A DNA stretch of 64,000 nucleotides from Acorus gramineus (Eukaryota > Streptophyta > Magnoliopsida > Acorales > Acoraceae), in assembly GCA_030737835.1 (NCBI GenBank), contig CM060850.1, positions 21,571,615 to 21,635,614 on the forward strand. Reading direction: 5' to 3'. The position numbers and the translations under genes were made by a program. Below, piece after piece: positions 55,758 through 64,000 of this stretch. Numbering within the stretch: position 1 is the first letter of the stretch; each line of letters opens with the position of its first letter. Below the pieces are notes generated by a model, which saw nothing but the letters and a program-made list of their open reading frames with translations, was not told where the DNA came from and did no database searches.

Positions 55758-56540
55758 TAAAACAAACATGAGAGTTATTCAAATTTTATTACAAATTAAT
55801 CAGGATAGATAAGAAAAACTATCTAAAGCAAACAAAGTAGTAATTAATTTTAAAGTAACATATATTTAACATACTCTGTTAATTTTAAAAGTATTTTCCC
55901 CTCTTATAATAAGAAATTAAGGATATGAATCCACTATTTGTTATTTTGTGATTGTTTTGTATTTGAATCAATCAAAATATAACTACTTTCATTAAATGAA
56001 ATGGGTTTATTCATTACACATGATTTCATTAGTTCAATAAATAGAAACAATTAGGTTTAAAGCCCATTTGGATTTCCGATGGGTATATTTGCGTTCTAAA
56101 AATCCTTGGGTTTTAATCTTAGCACTGAAGAATTATTGGTTCTTCTACTTTTGAAAAGCAAGAAAAATTGGCTTGGAAGCCTAAGCAGCAAAGCCGCTTG
56201 GATCCACGGTGACGTCTTATAAGCTTTACTATCATAGAATACATATCACCGCAGACTTAAACAAAATCTTAGTCAAGTGAAAAACAAACACAATAAGAGA
56301 CATCTACAATTAAAGAATGGAAAATAGTTGATGAGGATATTAAACACCCAGTAATTTTTTATTAATCAAACATATTAAAATAACAATAAAAAAAAAGGCT
56401 TAAACACAACTCCTCTCATCCTCTCAAATACACACAAAAATCATTATTTTTTTCACACTGCGCATGAGAGAAAGAGAGCCAAAGATATATATGAAAAGCA
56501 CAACCCAATCTCAACTTAGACAATATAATCAGGCATCCCA
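55758..56540. other. 3' flank of F3H, nothing else recognised
   Basis: AT-rich. It probably contains the F3H 3' UTR near 56400-56540. Confidence 0.45.
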
Positions 56541-58868
56541 TTAAGCTAGGATCTTCTCAAGTGGGGTTGTTGGAGAAACCATTTCATCTTTGGCTTTATC
56601 AACCACCACCTCCTCCTGTTGCAGCTGCTGCTGCTGTTCAATCTTTGCGAGCTTCTTGAGCTGCGCAAGCTCCAGGTCTCGGGCCATCTTTTTGCGGTAC
56701 ATCTCCATGAACGTCATGGGCTCGTCAAGTATCCGTTTTTCACCGTCTCGGACCGCCAACGGGTAGACAACGGCATTGGGGGCCGGGTTCTGGAAGGTGG
56801 CAATGGAGAGGCGGCTGCAGTTCGAGTTCACCACCGCTTGGTGGTCCGCGTTCTTGAACCGCCCGTTGCTCAAATACTGCAACAACAACGACAATATGAA
56901 TTTTGGGCGCTTATACACTCGATCTGTTTTAAAGCATCATTTACTGTTGTCACAAAATTGTTTAACACAAATATATATTTTATTATCTCAACATAAAAAC
57001 AATACATCTAATTCATTAGAGTGTGTATTTTATTCTTCTATTAAAGAATGCTCTCAATTAGTCAGTTTACCCCGCGTCAGACAACCCTCGTAAAGACGGA
57101 ACGTGTGGAGCTAGTCTTTCTAAGCACCTCAATAACAAAATTCGTTACTTGTTTTCAAAACAATATCGTAGACCCTACCTTATTTTTGGAAGCTTCTCTC
57201 TCGTTTTTATAAAGTTGCACGTTTTTATAATCTATATTGATTGAAATATTCGATTCGGAAAACTAATTTCAACCAGTATTTTTATCAAAGTTGTTTTTGT
57301 TAAATTTTGGAAACATAAAAATCAAAATCTAAAACTAAAAAGTTGAAGTTTAAAATTATCGTTTGAAAATTTCACATATAATAAATTCCAAATAGAGCCT
57401 TTGGTCTCGCTTGGAGCTAATTTAATTTTCAAAAAACATTAAAATAATGTTTTTTTTTTTACTGAAAACTAATTGATGGGGTTCAATTTTGATTGGATGT
57501 GAACTAGTACTCACGTGTCCATGGTCGCCGAGGTTGACGACGAACGCGCCTTTCACGGGCTTCACCGTGATCCAGGTCTCCCCACCGTCTCTGGTCGCCT
57601 GGAGCCCACCAACCTGGTCCTGGAGGAGGAGCGTGATCGTGCCGGGGTCGGTGTGGCGCTTGAGCCCCAAAGTGAGGTCGGGCTGGGGACATTTAGGGTA
57701 GTAGTTCACCACCACCTTCTGGTCCATGTCAAGGCAGGCCTTGGTCAGGGCTTCCCGGTCCAGGCCCATCGCCTCCGAAAGGATACCGAGGAGCTTGCAC
57801 GCCAGGCCCATCAACTCCTCGCTGTACCGCTCCACCACGGCCCGCCAGCCCGCGGGCTTGTCGGGCCAGCGCGAGTAGTCGCGGGAGCCCATCGGGTATG
57901 AGAAGTACGTCACGATTTCCCGCCAGTCCTGGACCGCCTCTCCCTGCAGGCCCATGGGTTTGGGTCAGATGGGTTGGGTTGAAATTTTGAATTACACTGG
58001 GCCTTGTTGTGGTTTTTGCTTTGGATGTTTTTTGAAGTTCTTATTTTGGCGGCAATGGAGATGAACAAGAGCTTTTTTTTGTTTTTTTTTTCTTTCATGA
58101 AGCTCCCTAGAGAATCTATTATATGTGTATTCAGGTAACGATGGAATGCAATACCCTAAAGAGATACTTAAGGGGGAAACATAAATCTTGAACATTAAAT
58201 GCTTTCAAATGCATCATTAAAGCCAAATATTAGAATTAAACCAGAAAACTTTAGAAAATAACTTACCAAAATGAGAGGGATCTAATGACGTACTATATGA
58301 ACATTGTGACAAAAACTGTTAAAAACCATCACAACCTCAATGCTAAGCATGAGGGGAATGGATTCCCTATCCTTGTTTTGTGTTTGGATTAGTAAAAATG
58401 GTTCATTCATTCATCAGACATGATCTCATTCGTTTGTTGAAAGGAAAACCATCCGATTTAGTCAAACAAAAACAAGCACAAGCAGAACCTCACCTGAAGA
58501 TGGCTAGACACGATGAACCCACCCTTCTTCCCACCAGACATGTCGAACCTCAGCTTCTCCTCCGCCGGCAGCTGGAAGAACTCCCCTGCGAGCCTCGTCA
58601 TGTCGTCGATGAGGCCGGTGTCTACGCCGTGATCCACCACCTGGAATATCCCCCAGCCTTCGCACGCCTCCACGATCCTACTCCTCAGCTCCTCCTTCCC
58701 CTCTTCCTCGTCGATAGCCTTCAGCGATATGACCGGCACGTCCTCGCTGAATTCGTTGTAGGCTACCTTCGGCCGCTCGTCCTCGTCTCGGATGAAGCTC
58801 TCCCGGAGTGTCTTCTCGCCGCCGGATAAGGTCGGTAGGAAGGTTGGGGGAGTCACCGCCGGAGACAT
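56541..58868 (-). CDS. F3H: Flavanone 3-hydroxylase (naringenin 3-dioxygenase)
   Basis: Three exons: 58494-58868, 57515-57943 and 56541-56876, with GT-AG introns, giving 379 residues. The sequence is plainly F3[76 protein letters not shown] and [20 protein letters not shown]. Iron ligands are His222, Asp224 and His280; Arg290 and Ser292 (RLS) bind 2-oxoglutarate. The cytosolic enzyme adds a 3-hydroxyl to flavanones such as naringenin, giving dihydroflavonols for flavonols, anthocyanins and proanthocyanidins. The C-terminus is slightly long because of a Gln-rich [10 protein letters not shown] insert before EKILA. The exons are GC-rich against AT-rich introns. The exon layout (intron after HLQ and after GDHGH) fits the family. 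Confidence 0.97.
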
Positions 58869-58954
58869 GGTGTTGTGTGTGATCTACTTGTGAAGATGGT
58901 TTGTTTTGTTTTGGTTAGTGTGAGTGAGTGAGTGAATGGGGGTTGAGGGGGGGG

Positions 58955-59030
58955 TCAGGGAGTTATAAACATTGGAAAATTGTGGCAGATACAACTACCA
59001 CTCGTGTTAGCTACCCCTCAAACATCCTAC
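58955..59030 (-). promoter_or_regulatory. F3H core promoter region
   Basis: On the minus strand a TATA-like GTTTATAACT (58961-58970) lies about 95 bases before the ATG. Slightly upstream are ACTACCA (plus strand, near 58995) and CACTCGTG, which resemble MYB- and bHLH-type sites common in flavonoid gene promoters. The functional meaning is inferred only. Confidence 0.4.
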
Positions 59031-59400
59031 ACTGTAACATTGGAAGATTGGAAGTTTTATAGAACTTTTTTCTTTCAACTAAAGTTTTTATAGGATGATT
59101 AGGGTTCATTGGTGTGCATGTGATGTATTATTTGTTTATGTATTTTTTATTTATTTTATTATTTAAAGATTATGGTTTTATTTTTTCACTTTTTTCTATA
59201 TGATGTTTTTGTTTGTTATAAACTTTTAATTTTTGAGAAATAATTGAGTCAAACTACATGGTATTTTTTTTGTTAAATGAATCGTGTAATATATAGTTAT
59301 AAATATAGTCAAAGTTGTGATTAAAATGATGTGCAATCTAATGTATACGAAAGTATGTCATGTAAATGTGTTGATGTGACATTTAATATGTATGATGACA
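59031..59400. other. Distal F3H upstream region, nothing recognised
   Basis: AT-rich; no supported feature. Confidence 0.4.
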
Positions 59401-59404
59401 TTTT

Positions 59405-59880
59405 TTTTTAACTAAAATGTGATCATTTCTATTTCATTTAAAATAATAATGTAAAAATATTACAAAATATATAAAACAAACATAAGAGAGTAGAAATAAA
59501 GACAGTATTACACAAAACCAAAGCCAGTAAACAAATTGGTAGAAAGGATTTCTACCCATCTACCGTCACTGTAAATATGAAGATCAATTGCTCGCTAAGA
59601 TTCATCCATCGATCCTCGTTGAAATAGAGATCGGACATGCTCGCTAATTCCCTGCCCCAGTCTCTAATGCATTGGCGCATCGATAGCCCAAAGTTTTCGT
59701 AGTAGAATAGGGCAAATTCTTGAACACAACATCATTCCAAGTGCTTCAAATTTCCCACGCCGCGGCTGGGATGAAGGATGGGGAAATTCTACCGGCCAAG
59801 CTACTATCACCTCTGTCCTTCATACTCTCCACTGCCTCCCACAGTGGAGAGGCAGTTAGATGACATGTTAGATGTCACGT
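59405..59880 (-). mobile_element. LINE ORF2 tail fragment
   Basis: On the minus strand, broken frames read AAAWEI then STWNDVVFKNLPYSTTKTLG, the W..W..RND.IF.N pattern found just after the zinc-binding region of plant LINE ORF2. A poly-T run at 59401-59409 is the reversed tail. The 5' part is missing. Confidence 0.6.
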
Positions 59881-60189
59881 AAATAAGTTAATTAAGAATT
59901 TGATCATGTAATTGAACACTAGATCAATACTATTATAGTATTATGTAAATACGTTTTCTAATTAAAGGTTAGTTGTTAAAGTTTCATTTTTTCTTTTAAT
60001 GTAGATATGTGCATGAGAGTTGATTAGGTTTATATTATTGATTTTGAAATGCAATTATGCGTGGCATCTACAAGTACAAATGCAATGGAGTTTTAAAAAT
60101 AATAATTTAACATTTATACATCTGTTAAAAATCATCTAATAAAGCATATACAGTCTAAAATGATACACTAAATAATAAGGCGGCGTGTA
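59881..60189. other. Intergenic AT-rich DNA
   Basis: No supported feature, up to the target duplication of the next element. Confidence 0.4.
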
Positions 60190-60198
60190 ATATTTTTA

Positions 60199-60412
60199 TG
60201 GAAAAATCCATATAACCCCCTTAAATCTGGTCTAAATCCATATAACCCCCTGCAATCTTCATATATCCATATAACCCCCTGTAATCAAACCCCAAAATCC
60301 ATATAACCCCCTCCGTCCGCCTTCCATCAGCCGAGTTAACGGCGAGGATTTTATGCAGGGGGTTATATGGATTTTTTCATATTACAGGGGGTTATATGGA
60401 TTTTTCTCAAAA
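60199..60412. repeat. Left inverted arm with CCATATAACCCCC array
   Basis: Forward motif copies lie near 60211, 60239, 60268 and 60299. Reversed copies (GGGGGTTATATGG) lie near 60358 and 60387. The arm is thus itself partly self-complementary. Confidence 0.9.
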
Positions 60413-61089
60413 AAAAAAATTATTTGTGCTTTTTTTTTTAATTATAAATGACATGTGATTTCATAACCAGTACCCTGACACATTAATAATGGAGTAAATT
60501 AACATTTACATGCATTAACATCTAATTGATTGTAAATTTTTGTTTTGTTGTCTTTTCTGTTATTCTCATTGAAAAACGTAAAATTGATATTTTTGTTGTT
60601 TGATTCACCTTGGATAAAATAAGGATAAGTGGTAGATAAGAGATGGATAAGAGTTTATGACTTTTTAAATGACAACTATACCCCTACATAAATTATTTGT
60701 GTTGGGAATAAGAATGAGAGATGTGTGTGTGATATGATAGATGTGACAGTTTTTTGAAAAAAAAAAAAATTCAAAAATGACAAGAGGATGAGTTTTATTT
60801 TTTTTATTAAATCCTGAGGCACATCTTGTGTTGGTGTCATGAGAGTGATTTTTGTTGGGGATAAACTGTATATGGATGAGTAATTTTGAATTCTTTTTTA
60901 AAATACCAAGAGATAGAATATATATCTCTTATACTTATATCTCTTTGGTGGGTGATCTTGTATGTGTTTATGATTTAAATAACCATTTTCTTTGATTAAA
61001 ATTAAAGGTGCATGGTATCTTGAAAAAAAAATCAAAAGTAAATGTTAAACAGCTCAATTTTTAAACCACATGAGAAAAAAAACCAAAAT

Positions 61090-61307
61090 TTTTTTTTGAA
61101 AAAAATCCATATAACCCCCTGTAATCTGGAAAAATCCATATAACCCCCTGCATAAAATCCTCGCCGTTAACTCGGCTGACGGAAGGCGGACGGAGGGGGT
61201 TATATGGATTTTGGGGTTTGATTACAGGGGGTTATATGGATATATGAAGATTGCAGGGGGTTATATGGATTTAGGCTAGATTTCAGGGGGTTATATGGAT
61301 GTTTCCC
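61090..61307. repeat. Right inverted arm with CCATATAACCCCC array
   Basis: Mirror image of the left arm: two forward motif copies (near 61108 and 61136) and four reversed copies (near 61196, 61227, 61257 and 61288). Confidence 0.9.
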
Positions 61308-61441
61308 ATATTTTTAAACATAAAAAATGACAAATTAATTAACTTTATTCCACCAGTGCCATTTTGCAGGATGGTTATAAGTAGTTGACAACAACACTTG
61401 AATTTGTGACCGACTGATTGAGACTCGGGCTCTGATTGACA

Positions 61442-61673
61442 AAGCGGTTTGACTGTTGGGGTTGGTGGCCCCAACGGACGCAATCGCGCAGACAAACAAG
61501 TTTTCCTCTGTCGCGTCGAGCACCCATAGTCATCTTGTTGTATATGTATTTTAGCTTAAGCGGTTCGATCGTTGGGGTTGGTGGCCCCAACGGACGCAAT
61601 CGCGCAGACAAACAGGTTTTTCTCTGTCGCGTCAAGCATCCATAGTCATCTTGTTGTATATGTATTTTAGCTT
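61442..61673. repeat. 116-bp tandem repeat, two units
   Basis: Units 61442-61557 and 61558-61673 differ at only a few positions. Each contains GTTGGGGTTGGTGGCCCCAAC, whose ends GTTGGGG and CCCCAAC pair as a hairpin, then CGGACGCAATCGCGCAGACA and CATAGTCATCTTGTTG. Fragments of the unit continue on the right (GCGGACGCAATCCGTCTCC near 61725). It is GC-rich for this region and has no protein-like frame. Confidence 0.9.
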
Positions 61674-61744
61674 GTCTCGTCGACGCCACAAAACATTGCT
61701 TCCCCCCCTGGTGTTGAGCCACTGCGGACGCAATCCGTCTCCAC

Positions 61745-62385
61745 CATGTTTGGATATGTATTTAGGTAGATTCTGTATTTGAAAAGCTGAAAATTCTCAA
61801 ACGCGGATCCAAACACATATTCAGCATTTAACTTTTGAAACCACTATTTTTCCTTTTTATATCAAAAAATGTTGCGGTTGAAAAGCTAAGAAAGCAATGT
61901 TTTTTAAAAGCTGAGTTTGAAATATAAGATTCTAAGAATCACAGTGTATGCAATACTGTCAAAGTATCAAATACGGTATTTTTTCCCCTCGTAACTACAC
62001 TCAAATGTGCAATATTGTCATGCATTGATTGTAACACGAAATTTTAGCTTAGCTTTTTTTTTCTTCTCTACGCTACCTATGATATAAAAGTGTTGTTACA
62101 CTTAGTTCTTTTCTCAATCTAGAATATAGTCTTATATACCTCGTCAAAAATTCAGTGAAACATATCTCATTGGACGTTATATATAGCTCATTAAATATTT
62201 TCTTACACTTACTAAAAACGAGTTCATTCATTTTGAAATGGTGAGAGATACATTTTTTTTTATCAAGGTATATACTTTATTAGATGATTTTTATTATTAA
62301 AAAAAAAAAAAACATTTTTGGTATGAGTTTGGTTGATAAAACAAACTGAGTCTAACATTTTCCATAATAAAAGGATAATGTTATG
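61745..62385. other. Intergenic DNA, possible MITE at its left edge
   Basis: TGTTTGGATATGTATTTAGG (61748) and the reverse complement of 61803-61826 (TGAATATGTGTTTGGATCCG) hint at a short inverted repeat. No target duplication was seen. The rest is AT-rich. Confidence 0.35.
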
Positions 62386-62389
62386 TTTT

Positions 62390-62612
62390 GAATTTTTTTA
62401 AAATAATATACATCATTTAATGAGGTATATATTTTTATAAAAATTGAAGCATATACTTCAATGAATTGCATGGATGCATTTATAAAAAATGTGAAAAAAT
62501 TTTAATCAAATCATATATCTCGTTAATGCTAGTATATGCTTCTTTAATTTTCTATCAATGCATATAAGGCTCGAATTAAAGCTGAAAATAAAATGCAGGT
62601 GTAACAGAACTT
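62390..62612 (-). repeat. AT-rich dispersed repeat, copy 4 (inverted)
   Basis: The reverse complement reads GTTCTGTTACACC.., then TATAAAAATATATACCTCAT and TAAAAAAATTCAAAACATAA, in the same order as the copies at 5396, 6748 and 25560. Confidence 0.6.
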
Positions 62613-63017
62613 ATATTATAAAGTAAGGTATGGATCCCGAAAAATACTATGGGAAGGTCTAGGCCCACCACTCTAGTTCAAGTGCACACCCCGTGCACAC
62701 TTTATTTGTCTCCACCCAACAAGGCAACAACAGCCTTCACAAATTGAAAAAAATGGGTATCTAATCTGTTGCTCTGAACTAGATTTGATTTTAAGCTAAC
62801 CTAATTTATCAGCTATACTTGCCAACAAAACAGCTAAAGGAAACGTATGATCCATGGTTTTGAATGGATGGTTAAAGAAGTGTCAGACCTACTAAACCCT
62901 GACCAACCAAAATTATGTCATGTGAATCACAGTTCCATGAGAAGATCCAATCATGAAGACTGGTTGGTGAAAGACATGCAATAACATCCAGGCCTAATGT
63001 TCAGCAGTCAGCAGTAC
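62613..63017. other. Intergenic DNA, nothing recognised
   Basis: No supported feature. Confidence 0.4.
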
Positions 63018-63102
63018 TGACTGGGACTGCCCGAACTGGCTTCGCATCAAGGTTGTGCCACATGAGGATTTCCAGAATGTCTTGATGTGGGTTAATCCAT
63101 AT
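63000..63102 (-). other. Possible terminal exon of an unidentified minus-strand gene
   Basis: On the minus strand a strong polypyrimidine tract and acceptor (TTTCTTTCTTTTTTAG) is followed by an open frame of about 34 codons containing INPHQDILEILMWHNLDAKP and ending in TGA. The protein-like composition and splice signal suggest a last exon, but no upstream exon was identified and I do not recognise the protein. Confidence 0.3.
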
Positions 63103-63179
63103 CTAAAAAAGAAAGAAAAGTTCATTTGGTGGGTCATGTCAAGTGGGGATCTATCTCTTCATCGATGAGTCACTTTCCA

Positions 63180-63275
63180 TACTGTCATTTTGAAAATTGG
63201 CAGCGATAGGGGTTTGATCCCTGACTTCCTTTTCAGAAACAGGGGGCATTAACCGGCTAACCAAAACTCGATTTT
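63180..63275. mobile_element. SINE-like fragment
   Basis: GGGGTTTGATCCCTGACTTC followed by GGGGGCATTAACCGGCTAAC resembles the tRNA-derived heads of the SINE fragments at 8065 and 22781. No tail or target duplication is clear. Confidence 0.35.
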
Positions 63276-63649
63276 GTCCATCACAATTACAGTGAGGAAA
63301 TTCATGGGATTTACGACCTAATAAATGTGATGTTTGTTGGGAAGACTCAAAACTGATAAGGCTCCAAAATGCACATCAACTTTGTAGAATTTAAATCCAT
63401 TGGGTGAGGGAGGTTTTTCATCATTAATTTAAGTGGATATTCAAAGAGGGCTTGTTTAGATCCACAAGACAATATGTCAAAGAAATATAACTTGAAAAAA
63501 TTGAGCTCACTTGTGCATGAGTCTCCCACTGTTATACAATAACAAAAAAACCATAGATACTATACTCTTACATTTTGAAAGTGGAACAACTACTCACTAC
63601 AACCAAGATAATAAAACATAATAATACTTTCTTACATAGAGTAACCATA

Positions 63650-63930
63650 TATTTACATAATGTTACATATATATCTGGACGAAGACCACATTATCAATTG
63701 CGCGCTTGACTGTAAGAGAAAGCTCAGGAAAGATAAAAACAAGAACACTGCACCAAGATTCAGTGTGGCAGAAGAAAACCTGAAATCCGAGAGAACATTG
63801 TTAACCTGTAAATGCATAAGAGCTCCTCAGCTTGGGAACCTTAAACGTCGATGAAAACAACATTGGAGAACCTGACATGTATGTGTTTTCTGATCTATTT
63901 CTCTTTGAACATCTTCTTAATCCCTGGATA
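63650..63930 (-). other. Possible 3' end of a minus-strand gene at the window edge
   Basis: The minus strand reads CTATCCAG then a frame ending IKKMFKEK and TAG (stop near 63897), preceded by a T/C-rich tract as at a splice acceptor. The following 250 bp would be a 3' UTR. The protein is not identified and the rest lies beyond the window. Confidence 0.25.
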
Positions 63931-64000
63931 GAGGGCAAAATGAAAAAATTGTGTCAGATGTAAATATAAATCCAAGATGAAGAATCAATAGAAATTCTAT

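Larger units (their letters stand above)
60199..61307. mobile_element. Fold-back / Mutator-like element with motif-array arms, 1.1 kb
   Basis: Flanked by the perfect 9-bp direct repeat ATATTTTTA (60190-60198 and 61308-61316). Inverted arms of about 215 bp (60199-60412 and 61090-61307) enclose a spacer of about 680 bp. Each arm holds six copies of CCATATAACCCCC, four in one orientation and two in the other, spaced about 28-31 bp, on either side of a GC-rich core (TCCGCC..GCCGAGTTAACGGCGAGG). The 9-bp duplication points to a Mutator-type mechanism; the repeat-built arms are typical of Foldback elements. The spacer encodes nothing recognisable. Confidence 0.85.

Noticed and set aside
57515..58829. 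Plus-strand frames of 128 and 149 codons over F3H
   Set aside because: They are antisense shadows of the GC-rich F3H exons.

Overview
This is nuclear DNA from a flowering plant, probably a woody dicot or magnoliid; the species cannot be fixed from the sequence. The evidence is spliced plant genes with GT-AG introns, plant-only families (flavanone 3-hydroxylase, a calcium-dependent protein kinase, an AGL80-like type I MADS-box factor), an AT-rich intergenic background, and dense nested LTR, LINE, SINE and DNA-transposon remnants.

Host genes from left to right: an intronless type I (Mgamma) MADS-box gene (2267-2956, minus); the AP-2 adaptor sigma subunit in six exons (18772-20571, plus); a 12-exon CDPK of the AtCPK16/18/28 type (21521-31047, minus), convergent with AP2S; a lysine-rich, probably nuclear protein of unknown function (32659-36135, minus) whose first exon has a reading-frame conflict; two related small membrane proteins of unknown function (39890-40309 plus, 49911-50303 minus) on either side of a nested retrotransposon block; and flavanone 3-hydroxylase in three exons (56541-58868, minus). 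A possible terminal exon of a further minus-strand gene lies near the right edge. The genes are ordinary neighbours on a plant chromosome and do not form one pathway.

Most of the rest is mobile DNA. 1-600 is a copia 3' end. 761-2155 is a duplicated 3' flank of the MADS gene. 4240-7150 is a pol-less Ty3/gypsy derivative, most of it tandemly duplicated. 9049-9827 is a terminal-inverted-repeat element. 11240-12044 is a candidate solo LTR, followed by a decayed minus-strand copia element (about 12115-16815) whose outer ends have become (TA)n. 37986-39556 is a non-autonomous Mutator-like element. 40608-47284 is a nest: a non-coding plus-strand LTR element with a GATAG target duplication carrying a minus-strand copia element inside. 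47457-49616 is another non-coding LTR element with 117-bp LTRs. 51093-51507 is a hAT-type element and 52500-54917 a decayed LINE.

The most unusual structure is at 60199-61307. It is a fold-back element with a 9-bp target duplication whose long inverted arms are built from twelve copies of a CCATATAACCCCC motif. Just beyond it is a 116-bp tandem repeat with an internal hairpin (61442-61673). I saw no CRISPR array, rRNA or convincing tRNA gene.
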